This document shows positions 54,897 through 64,000 of a stretch of DNA of 64,000 nucleotides, in pieces; within the stretch, counting starts at the first letter, position 1, and every line of letters begins with the position of its first letter. The stretch spans positions 6,014,001 to 6,078,000 of the forward strand of contig CAJSYZ010000005.1 in NCBI GenBank assembly GCA_910574455.1. Reading direction: 5' to 3'. Source of the DNA: Trichaptum fuscoviolaceum (Eukaryota; Basidiomycota; Agaricomycetes; Hymenochaetales; Trichaptaceae). The notes beneath the pieces are model-generated. The model ran no database searches. It saw nothing but the letters and a program-made list of their open reading frames with translations, and was not told the origin of the DNA. A program made the translations under genes and the position numbers.

Positions 54897-56267
54897 AGTT
54901 CGTCAAGGGAGATATGGTGGTGGCCAGAGACGAAGGAAAAAGATGGCAAATGGGGTGTCGGTATATTTATGAACGGCATTATCATGGGTGGGGACTCGGA
55001 CGTAAAGTGATTCCTGACTCGCTCTCGAATCGAATTCCATGGTGGGCAAAGCACCAATTGCCGATCCAGCCGAGTGTATTTTATTGCCTCTCTTGACTAA
55101 GCAACGGAACACCGCATGTCGTCCGACCTAGACTCGGTCCGAACTTGAGATGCATCATCTCAGATCTGTCTTTTGGTGTCATCAGAGACCTTGATTTCGA
55201 GCTTCGGACTGGCATCAACAACGTACCTTGGTCAACGGTCTAAGAAAACCTTTGTGCCACGAAGAGCAGGCAGACGGTAAACTGTGGGAAGACAAGTAGG
55301 TTCATGCGAAAGAATACTGATCATGTGTGGAAGGCAGTTCATCTATCTTTACTTCATAGAACTTCAAGCCACGGCTATCCGTGAGATCTCATCTGGGCGA
55401 AGGAAGAGACTCGTGTTCGGAGTTAACGATCTGCCTCGAGGTACCAAATATCATGTCCCAAAGAGGATCAGATCCGGGGTAAACTCGATTGCTTCGAGCG
55501 ACGAAAATAGAGGATGCCCACTGGTAAGAATGGACCTTTCGATCATCCTCAGATGGCCTAGACGGAGCGCGCATGACGTATTACAGACTGCAAGTTGCGC
55601 TTCCGTTTACAAGACACTGTTGAGTTGCATAGTTCAGATACGTGATAGCTGAGAATTTATATACCATGCAGGAAGAGCGGCGTCTTTTGAAAGCGGAACG
55701 ACGGTCTAGTAATTGCAGTCACTGTGCTTCGATGTACTGTATCAACCGTGACTTCCATCGGAAGCAAAGCGGGGCTTTACACTAAATATTCTTGATCGTA
55801 ATTCGCGAGATCATCGTGTATCTGGTCTGATTCAGACTACAAAAGCTATCAGAGGCTATAATGACATATGCAATTCGATTCGATGCTTACTGGTTGGAAA
55901 CGACTAAGTGCATGTGCATTGTAGGTCGAATCTACTTCATTATTCCCTGACAAGCGTTTGAACTGCGATCACGAGTCAGATGTCCTTCAATAATCATACA
56001 AGTGGTGCCAGTGGGAGAGGCGGCTCAAGCTTCTGTAAGAATTATGGTCAGCGGTCAACGAGAAATTCAAATGTTGAAAAAAATGTACCACTGGCACTGG
56101 CAAACAACGCCCAACAGCCTAACGCTTCGCGCAAGGCAAAAAAAATGCAGGTGTTTTAGCGCAACCCAAGCTCGCAAGTGGTGAATATTTTGGCTGCCAA
56201 TCCGAACGTGTCATTGAAGGAGTATGTACTATGGGGGCTTCAAGCTGAAGCTTTGCAAGACAGAATG
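54897..56267. other. Intergenic region, no gene supported
   Basis: Promoter side of the MFS gene. A 122-codon plus frame at 55284-55652 has no motif. An ACCACTGGCACTGGCA word is near 56087. Otherwise featureless. Confidence 0.4.
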
Positions 56268-56449
56268 TGACTGAATGCTATTCAGCCACCAAGTTTGCGA
56301 CGCAAAACGATCACGTGCTCTAATTCGCACGCAAAGCAGAGTCGCGTCGCACTCAGTACTTCAACTTCAAATTTTGTAGACTCCTTAGTATTGTGTTGAA
56401 TGCCTAATGAAAATATATACTTTGACACTAATCCTAACATAAGAAAACA

Positions 56450-56606
56450 TATATATTCCCCCCACTAATCCTAACAATAACCCTAACCACTAACCTTAGC
56501 CCTACCCTAACCTTAACATGGGGGGCGAAGCCCCCCAAACCCTAACATAACCCTAACCGGGGGCTTCGCCCCCGGACCCCCACCCTAACAACCCTAACGC
56601 CCTAAC
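56450..56606. repeat. Telomere-like CCCTAA array with two GC hairpins
   Basis: Many CCCTAAC/CCTAACA/TAACC units, the C-strand sense of TTAGGG, in degenerate array. Between them are two perfect hairpins: GGGGGGC-GAA-GCCCCCC at 56520-56536 and CCGGGGGC-TTC-GCCCCCGG at 56557-56575. It lies wholly inside MITE-like element 2, so it is carried by a transposable element and is not a chromosome end. Confidence 0.8.
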
Positions 56607-56637
56607 GGTCTCGAAAAAAGAAAAAAAGAAAATTACA

Positions 56638-56702
56638 TTAACGAGGGTCGAACTCGCAAGTCGATTAGTCCCTAAGAATAACCATTACACCACGAGAGCA
56701 AC
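56638..56702 (-). other. tRNA-like Pol III unit (tRNA pseudogene or SINE head)
   Basis: On the minus strand an A-box TGGTGTAATGG (56692-56682) and a B-box GAGTTCGACCC (56655-56645) are correctly ordered. The T-arm GCGAG-TTCGACC-CTCGT forms five pairs counting one G-T. Runs of T follow within about 20 nt, as a Pol III terminator. The acceptor strands do not pair and the anticodon arm is poor, so it is not a normal tRNA gene. Confidence 0.5.
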
Positions 56703-56947
56703 ATTTGTAGTAGTTAATTGCTGCTACTAATACTAATTTAGCATCACGTGATCGTTTTGCGTCGCAAACTTGGTGGCTGAATACCATTCAGTCAGAATGT
56801 GGCAGTCGTTACATTTCCTCCCGGAAAATCGCGTTTTGTCACATCCACGTGCCATCACTGCCAGTGGCATCCGACTCGGAGTCACTGACAGCCTGAGGAA
56901 ATCTTCTTTTTGCTGAAATTTATTAGATAGCGCCGTCAGAGACAGCG

Positions 56948-59084
56948 GTCCCCGACACGAAAACGTGGGAGACAAATAGGAGTACAAGGAAGTAATATAA
57001 TAAACTTTAAAAAGAGTTGAATTGTAAGAAAGGAATGATGCATTAATGAGATAAAACCCACAATAACCAAGGAAGAACAGTTTACACAGGAAAAAAATAG
57101 GAAAGGTGGTAATAAAATACAGATGAATTAAAGATAGGAACGAAATAGATAACAGAAATTGCAAGTGGGGGTTGGATGCTTGAGTAATAATAACTGGGCT
57201 AGTCCTGCTACTGACCGGGTGTTACAGACAGCAAAAACAGGTGTCGAGGAGCAGGAGTACTTTCAGTTTCTAATTAGGTTCAAAATTCGAATGGAGGGTA
57301 GTGTCGAGCAGTCACCACTCGAGTCAAATGGTGCAGATAGTGACGAAGCAGAGAGCTATCAATACTCTCTGTCGACGAGGCTTTCCTACTACTCTCACAC
57401 TCTTCTCTCGCTTGATTGTCTGAACGATGGAATAACCTGATATGATCCGGCAAATCTCCTGGAAGATTTTACATCGTCAGATCTGACAGAGATAACAATA
57501 GTACTATTCCCGCTCACTGAAATCAGGATCTGCGCACCCTGGTCGGAAAGAAACTCTGGCAGTCTGGATCTGTTTGCTTGCTGTACCCCAAGTTCACCCA
57601 TGAACTCTCAATTATTCGACCTGCACGTCTTGTCTCCAGCGTATCAAAGCAAATCGCGTAGAGATTGCAGCGCGACGCAAGTTGACGTTGTCCGCAGCTG
57701 GTCGACACAACTACGGAGGTCGCTCAAGATCTGGATCTCGTGCGCGGAGAGAATGCCAGCGAACGAGGCGAGCTTGCGCGCCGGGGTGCCATAGGTTCCC
57801 GCACATGATTCAGAGTCTGTTAGACGCGAACGAGTGCGAGGTGGTCTCAACATGGCTCAAAAGTGCCGATGTCTGTGAAGCAGTTGGAAATTCTGGTCAA
57901 AGTCAGCGACGGTCAGACTCATCAAGGGCACGCACGGTCTTCCACATCTCCCTGAATGATAGTTTTGTGGGTTTTCTGAGCGTTGAGCGAAGCACGGAGA
58001 TGTCAACGGTGGACACCATGCGCATGAGCTCTTCCACCCGTTGGAACATCGCTTTGGGCGTATCCTCGCCGGCAAAGACATGCACATACACGAAGTGTGC
58101 AGCGCGGACAGCATCAGGTTTATTCGCCAGGTGTTCCAGCATCAGGTAAGTATGTAGGGAGGTGTTAATACTGAGAAGTCGCTGACACTCGAAACGTCTG
58201 AGCCAGCACTGTCGTCTGTAAGCTTCCGCGCATTCGGAATAAAGACCGCCATTGTGCGAGAAGCCAGGCGGGGCCGCAGTTTCAGAGGAGGCGGAACACG
58301 GCGCAGGACTTTATACTAGGTGTTGGCGACAAAGAAGATGGGCGTGTTCTTGTCATCAGTCTGACATATGGGGTTGTCCTTCGGATGAGTTCTCATCGGA
58401 CGAATAAAGGTCTGAAATGGCGACGATTTCTTTACTATGCTATTACACTTGATCTCATCTTCAGTTTGGACGTTTCCAGGCGCGATGTAGGAAATATTCC
58501 GGCTCACCAGGTGACACAGCGTACCCAACAACTACCTGCGTCTCAAGACCGGTGTATGCGAGGTGTACCTCATTGACGCTTGCTCGCGGAACAAAAGAAT
58601 GTCCTGTTGGCGTCGGCCTTTTTGATGGCAGCCCAGTTGGCACTTCTCAAGCGCACTCCGTGTTTGAGGTAAGCAAGACTATGGAAGTGAAAATGTCTTT
58701 GGAAACGAGCGGAGGGAAATCGTGATCATTGCTGCTGTTGTCGTGAGTGAGTGAGGTGTCGGTTAAAGGCAGAAGAAATTGAGTAGGAGGATAAGGTAAA
58801 ATAATAAATTAACTGAAAGCAGACCACAGAGGCAGGAAAAAGGTACGGAAGAATAATGAAAAGAAAACCACAATAACCAAGAAAGAACAGATTAGACGGA
58901 AAATAAACTAAGAAAAGAAGATTTAGGCTACACATGAAATTAAAAAGACAGTTTACCAGGCACAAAGGAGATAAGAGAAAATGTGCGATTGGCTGGGAGC
59001 GTGAGAATTGGCTTACTTTCTGTAAAACTGGATTAAAGTTCACGACGACACATCCCTCCCTCAGCTACGCTTCGTGTCGGGGAC
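56948..59084. repeat. 2.1-kb segment bounded by 14-bp inverted repeats
   Basis: GTCCCCGACACGAA at 56948-56961 is the exact inverse of TTCGTGTCGGGGAC at 59071-59084. Inside, an A-rich block containing CCACAATAACCAAGRAAGAACAG occurs in direct orientation near 57057 and again near 58867. Between them lies a gene relic. This could be an old transposon or two related insertions; no target duplication was identified. Confidence 0.5.
57390..58690 (-). pseudogene. Unrecognised gene relic
   Basis: Minus-strand pieces read like real protein but sit in different frames. They include SANWAAIKKADAN and EVHLAYTGLETQVVVGYAVS near 58540-58640, PKDNPICQTDDKNTPIFFV near 58330, DAVRAAHFVYVHVFAGEDTP near 58060-58110, and HEIQILSDLRSCVDQLRTTS near 57690-57740. 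Stops and frame changes separate them. I do not recognise the family. The A-rich repeats on both sides suggest the gene was carried or trapped by a mobile element. Confidence 0.45.
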
Positions 59085-60551
59085 TAAAATAGTACGTAAT
59101 CTAATCTATTAATCTACGAACTCGCAGTATCTCTGATATCGATAATCGAACTGCGAACTCAAGCTGACCTACCGGAATCCGAGACGTTCGCGCCGTGCAT
59201 TCTACCCGGGCACTGTGCAAAACTTTCGAAATGTGGGCCAAGACCAGGGGAACGAAGAAGGATACTGGATCGAAGAAACGGAACAACGGTAAAATTAATG
59301 TTGTCTTGGATTTCTGTCTTTCTCCCCCGCTTTATCGTCATCTAGGATTGATCATTTTTTGTTTGCTTTGCCATCCAGCCATGTGCTACTGCTCTAACTT
59401 CAAATAGTGTTTAAACTTGATCCTGCCAATTGTTCTCTGAGCGATCTGAGATTGGGCAGCACGCAAGTTCGCTCGACACCTTGCGCTTCGGGAAAAATAT
59501 CGGCGTCGATCATCGTGAATGTCAACTTTCGCATGGCAAGCAACAAGAAACGCCCTGTTTGAAAATCGCCTCCCATGCCGGCTACCACTTACTGGCAAGT
59601 TGAACGCCGTACCCTCTTTTCATCTCTTTTCCGTGCTAAGATGTCTTATCTGCGTTTTTTCTAATTCTTGTCGAGTTTTATCAGCATCATGTGTGTTTGG
59701 AACTGGGCCCGCTCAGAGGGAACAACGGGACACGGACTATATTGTTGTTTACATGGCAGTACCAACCTTACGTATGGCCCTGGGAGGTTCAACTTGTGGT
59801 GTATTGACTAGTACGTCCTTAGATTGAGCAAGAACTAGTGACTTTTTTTCAAGGACCGGATTGCGGCAATGGAGTCATTCCTAAGAGTAGTGAAGAGGAC
59901 TGACGCTTGATTGCTCACTCTGCTCGCACTAAACTCCGCCCATGCACGCACAATGCTTCGACAGCCTACAGTACGTGCCCAACGAGGTCGTCACTTTACG
60001 CAAGTGCTACTAGACGATAGCCAGGCTTCTTCGTTCGCGTTCGTCGCTATTGACAAACAGACAACAGTCTACAATCATAGTATTATGTTTTCACGTTCAG
60101 CAACTCGGCCAAGATCAGGAATAAGACGTATCTCCATCTATATAGACATTTCATTACGACAATATCGTTCTCTGTTAGGTATGTGTTTCTCGTCTACTCT
60201 TATTCCTCCCTTTTTTGTTCACAATGAAAAGGATCATAGAATATTGTCGGCCGACGCACGCCCAAACTCGGGCTGCTGCCACACTACGAATCACGACATA
60301 TTCCGCAATTGCGAAAGGACTCAATAGTTGATGTTCGGTCACTCTCAGATCAAACAGGCACACAAGACAGTTCCGGGTGGGTTTCTCTACCCATCCCGTT
60401 AAAAAAAAAGATCGTTGTGAGTATTCACTCATCTGCCGACCAAAAAAAAAGAAAAACGAAGACAAGCGCACATACATGACGGCCCAGCCTTGGAGGGATA
60501 ATCCTACCAAGTGTGTGTAGACTATGGTCTTGTTGGGCTCGAAGCAGTGTC
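59085..60551. other. Repeat-poor, gene-free stretch
   Basis: Only short chance frames on both strands and an A-run near 60403 and 60443. Nothing recognisable. Confidence 0.35.
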
Positions 60552-60616
60552 GCGGTACGAGGATCGGACTCGCCCGACTACCAGTCCGGGATATCTGCCC
60601 TATTACCCCAATGTCC
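60552..60616 (-). other. Second tRNA-like sequence
   Basis: On the minus strand the T-arm GCGAG-TCCGATC-CTCGT has the same stem as the unit at 56638. A B-box-like GAGTCCGATCC follows an A-box-like TGGGGTAATAGGG. A D-stem GGGT/ATCC can form. There is no nearby T-run. The shared T-arm suggests the two derive from one tRNA-related family. Confidence 0.3.
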
Positions 60617-61505
60617 AGCTCGTGACGATGTCGGAATCGGTGCTTCTGTAAAGCCAGAAGATGCCATTGCTGGAAGCCGACGTGCTGGATGCTGGTGTCG
60701 GCGACCCCCGATGAAGAAGCGTGCTGGGCGACGTTCACGGCTGAACACGTTCGCACGACTACGACACAACGAGGGTCATGCTGGAAAGGCGCGACGAAGC
60801 GGCGCCAGAGGCCGGCACAACTTGAGGGTCTTGAAGTTGAGAGGTGAAGAGGCGATGGGGCTTCGTCGCTCTGCTTCCCCCTCTTATATACCCTTGGGTT
60901 TTGCGTCGAACAAGGGTCGATGGCAAGCCAATCACCGGCGCTCGAGGCTGGTGCTTCTATCTGATTTATTCGAAGGAGGGTAGATGGCAGACCACCCTCG
61001 CAGGGCTGATTGGCTGGAGGGGGGTGGAGCTATCGGAATGGGGATTTGGGTGAACTATTATCCTCTACCATCCCATTGGCCTGGAGGAAGGCCAACCAGT
61101 CGAAGGAGAGAGGTGGCACACCGATCACCGGTGTTCGTCAGCTTCGCAAGGCTCGTCAATTACAGGGGCTCATCGGTGGGTCCTTCGGGATGGGTATCTC
61201 GGACTACTGTTGTCATCTACCTTCTTATTCAAGTTCAGTGACAGTGACCTCAGGTTCAGGCTACGCTGTTCACGCGTTTGCCGTCGTGGTTTACTGCATG
61301 TACATGCATAAGTATTATGTTCTCAATCGGTCTGGATGCACTGTACTGCGAAACATTAAAAAAATATGTTTGAGTATAGAAAATCTAAAACTATGCAGGT
61401 TGTTTATACATACGGTCGGTATATCTGAAGATAACCCACATCCAGTCAAGTACAGCAAGCCCACCAAATGTATCACAAGATCAGAAGAAAGTGTACGTGT
61501 GCGTA
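60617..61505. other. GC-rich spacer, possible decayed element
   Basis: Contains overlapping frames on both strands and a TCTTATATACCC near 60890, but no motif. A CAGTGACAGTGACCTCAGGTTCAGG stretch lies near 61236, and the end is the 3' flank of the regulator gene. Confidence 0.35.
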
Positions 61506-64000
61506 TCAGATATGCAACTGAGATTCAAAACCGTACCCTCCGTTATCGCTGTACTTCGGGTGATGAAGCTCTTGTAATACAAAGTTCCACGCATCCTGGA
61601 CCATGTCATCACCTGCCTCGACGGGGATATCATTGGGTGGGCCTATGTCAAAATCAAAATTTGTTGGAATGTTGAGATTGCTCCAGTCTAGAGTCTGAGC
61701 CCAAGATGAAGTCCCCGTATCCCAGGCCCCTTCTGCAGACGCATAGTGTGTGTCCGGAGGTAATGGTCTGGCAGGAAGTCCATGCTCCTGTCTTGACATG
61801 TCGTTGATTGAATTGGTGCTGGGTGTAGAGTTGAGATTATGAGAAGGCAGCAGGTTTTGCGAGGACTGGTAAGGTGCGTGACCATCTGACGCGATCGGAA
61901 AATTCGGCAGAACATCCCCGCCGACCATTTGAGGCGCTGTACCAGACTCGTTAAGAGTTGTAGCAAAGGAGTGTGCGTGTGCATCATTTCCTCGCGAACG
62001 TATTTCGGGCGGTAAAGTCGATGCATAATTTAAGGAAGAGAAGGTAATCCCATTTACGGTTCTCAAGTCTTGCAAAGAGATCCCACCTTGCTTAACCGAC
62101 GTGCCGTTGACTGATGCAGAAGACACGTCGGGCCTGGCAGTTGGGGGTGGGGAACTTTTCCGCAAAAATACCTCGTATGCTCGGAGTGGTCTCCTAACTA
62201 CACGGTTAATTCCACCGATGATAGACAACGCTTCGTCGATTTCTTCCGTTTTTATAGTCTGAGAAGTTTTTTTCTGACTGATATCCTCTCTGCCGAATGT
62301 GCGAGATTTTTCACGTAGGCGCAAAAGAATGGGCTGGAGAAAGAATGTCAGTACAAACGGAAAAATCGATGACTATAAGACCTGTAGTTTACCAGTCCAT
62401 TGTGAACTACAGGATGTTCTGGGGCTTTATCGAACAGGCTAATTGCAAGATCCAATTGAGTGCGTGCCGAGGAGGCAAGCTCCTTTGGGCTGTTGTAGGC
62501 TGCAATTGAACCCACCACGACCTACGTTCAAAGTTAGACGAAGATGCCCGCGTGGAAAGTAGGGTAGCTTACTCCAACAGAAATGGTGTGGACCCACATT
62601 GGCCACTGGCGCATTAAGAGCGACTGCTCGCGCTCACACTCTCGCCGTATAACCTCAAGCACAGTAGTGGCACTCGAGTACGTCGTTAAGAAAGACGGTG
62701 CAAACCGGCTTTGTGTGGGATCGGTCGGGTTTTCGCGTAGTGCTCTTACAAATAAGTTTCGATGAATGAAAAGGAGGGCTATCGTGTGCCAAAGGAAGAA
62801 AGATGATGAGTTGATCTCCACGTCATTGTCAGCAGAAGACAACTCACTGATTTCTTTGTACACTGTGTGTAGGAATGATGCGATGGACGAAGCATCAGAC
62901 CTGTGTTCCGAAGCTGTTTCGTCTATGCAAGGAGGGGAAAATTCGCGGATCTTACGATCCCAGTTCATAATCTCGGAGTATTTCATCGCATTCACGCTGC
63001 ATAGTTTATCTGCAAGAGGGGCAACAACTTCCTTGATGTACAAGTACATCCACCCATGAACTTTACGATTGTGACAATCCCACAAATAATCTATGGTCAG
63101 TAGATGGCGTGTAAGCAAGTAAGAGAAATACATACAAAAAGGACCCCGACCCCTAGCTATACTGGCCTCTACATCGGTCGGAAAGCGACAATCAATTTCA
63201 TTCATGCGGAAAGTGCAAGGTCTGCCCGAACCAAGTGACTAGGCAGCGGCGTGTTATCAGCATCAAGTGCTACCTTTTAAATACGAAGCTGACCTTAAGG
63301 GAATCCAGTTTACAGATTTCCCAAAACAGCATTCTACGCCGATTGACATACTTCATATCGATGCCCCAATTGGATGGATCCCAGTCTTATAATTTTAGTT
63401 AGAGTTGTAGGCGTACTTATCAGACGACTCACGCAGTCCAATCTGTAGTTAGAAACAATCAACAATACGAAAAAGGATAGAATACGATGAAGACGTACAC
63501 TAGAAGCAAGGGAGAAAGACAACGCTTGCATTTTCCATGCAGAATCAAGAGTGCGAGAACTGCAGCTGAAAAATTCGTATAATCCGAGTAGTGCAACAGC
63601 TTGAACTGTTGCTAACGAAGTTCCTTCGAAAATCGACTGCAAGCTGAGCGCCGTGCGAGAAAGCTGACGGAATAGTTCGCCTTCTTCATTGGTAGTCTCT
63701 AATGTTAAGTCACCCATTGACCCACATGCAAAAACCGCAGCCAGGAGGGCAAGACGGTGGACGACGGCCCCCGTTTCATTTTCAGTTTGTTCACGCTTCT
63801 TGTAGAACGCTGGGATGAGTTCCTCAATGATTTGTTCTCGATCAACTGGTCGAAAGAAAAGTGCCACATGTTGTAGGTATGCTTCAGCTAAAGCCGTTGC
63901 GCGTTCGTACGTTGGCAAACGAGACTCAATGAGCAGACGAATCTGAGCTTTTGGAACGTAGACTGGTGAGAACGGAAACGTCTCAGTCAAATGGACAATC
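61506..64000 (-). CDS. Fungal-specific transcription factor (Fungal_trans, PF04082), 5'-truncated
   Basis: Exons within the window: >64000..63499, 63442..63433, 63385..63294, 63238..63136, 63090..62573, 62521..62393 and 62333..61506. All joints are in frame and the gene runs off the right edge. The middle homology domain is recognisable: ACGSMGDL, then ASS-IGLH-WDPSNWGID and RRRMLFWEICKLDSL. It is followed by helical segments and a disordered Asn/Ser/Pro-rich C-terminus. The family usually has an N-terminal Zn2Cys6 cluster that binds CGG repeats; here that part lies outside the window, so the DNA-binding domain is inferred only. Exon 63442..63433 is a 10-nt microexon. Target genes unknown. 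Confidence 0.88.

Larger units (their letters stand above)
56268..56794. repeat. MITE-like element 2, 527 bp, 50-bp TIRs, 5-bp target duplication
   Basis: The left end 56268-56317 and the reverse complement of 56745-56794 differ at one position in 50. They read TGACTGAATG..ATTCAGCCACCAAGT then TTTGCGACGCAAAACGATCA. GAATG immediately precedes the left end and immediately follows the right end, a plausible 5-bp target-site duplication. The interior contains telomere-like repeats, two strong hairpins and a tRNA-like unit, but no ORF. The near-identical ends indicate a recent insertion. Confidence 0.85.

Noticed and set aside
55284..55652. 122-codon plus-strand gene
   Set aside because: No motif and no continuity with other frames; likely chance.
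56450..56606. A true telomere
   Set aside because: The CCCTAA units are degenerate, few, and enclosed by the inverted ends of a small element, with genes on both sides.
1..64000. CRISPR arrays, operons, bacterial integrases or att sites
   Set aside because: Spliced eukaryotic genes throughout; no regularly spaced direct repeats with unique spacers were seen.

Overview
The window looks like nuclear DNA of a mushroom-forming basidiomycete (Agaricomycetes). The genes carry many short GT-AG introns of about 45-70 nt. Recognisable proteins include a SIN3 corepressor, COP9 subunit 3, a sphingoid-base phosphate phosphatase, a bZIP factor, a fungal_trans regulator and a Plavaka transposase, which is a DNA-transposon family expanded in basidiomycetes. 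No prokaryotic features were seen. Species cannot be named from the sequence. Exon coordinates were worked out by hand from splice signals and reading-frame closure.

Layout. 0-9.8 kb is an ordinary housekeeping block: bZIP factor (-), LCB3-like phosphatase (-), and SIN3 (+), the last two divergent from a 356-bp shared promoter. 10-20.5 kb is a Plavaka-type transposon with a decayed transposase (+) and a divergent companion gene (-), followed by a MITE-like element. 20.8-23.0 kb holds an intact 680-aa gene of unknown function. 23-32.5 kb is a gene graveyard: palindrome-rich spacer, a relic of the gene at 43-45.6 kb, a WD40 relic, an intact RNase D-like gene, and a relic of a group III hybrid histidine kinase. 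32.5-35.2 kb is an intact 14-exon DHA2 drug transporter.

36.7-42.5 kb carries three tandem paralogues, of a family I do not recognise, with the same intron phases and a shared (R/K)(R/K)(I/V)W-x-W motif. They are the best candidate here for something undescribed. 43-54.9 kb is a run of minus-strand genes: a disordered 828-aa protein, a DJ-1/PfpI-like protein, CSN3, a dienelactone hydrolase and a ZIFL-type MFS transporter. 56-61 kb is repeat-rich: a 527-bp MITE-like element with a 5-bp target duplication, holding telomere-like CCCTAA units and a tRNA-like Pol III unit, then a TIR-bounded 2.1-kb segment with an unrecognised gene relic. 61.5-64 kb is a fungal_trans regulator cut off by the right edge.

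The genes do not form one pathway. The structure is a conserved gene backbone interrupted by transposon-derived sequence, with local duplication producing both the live paralogue triplet and the relics. A set of short near-palindromic words (TGCCAGTGGCA, TACTAGTA, CAGCCTGAGG, TTCAAGTT, CGGACTCGG) recurs in nearly all the non-genic stretches and is not explained by any gene.
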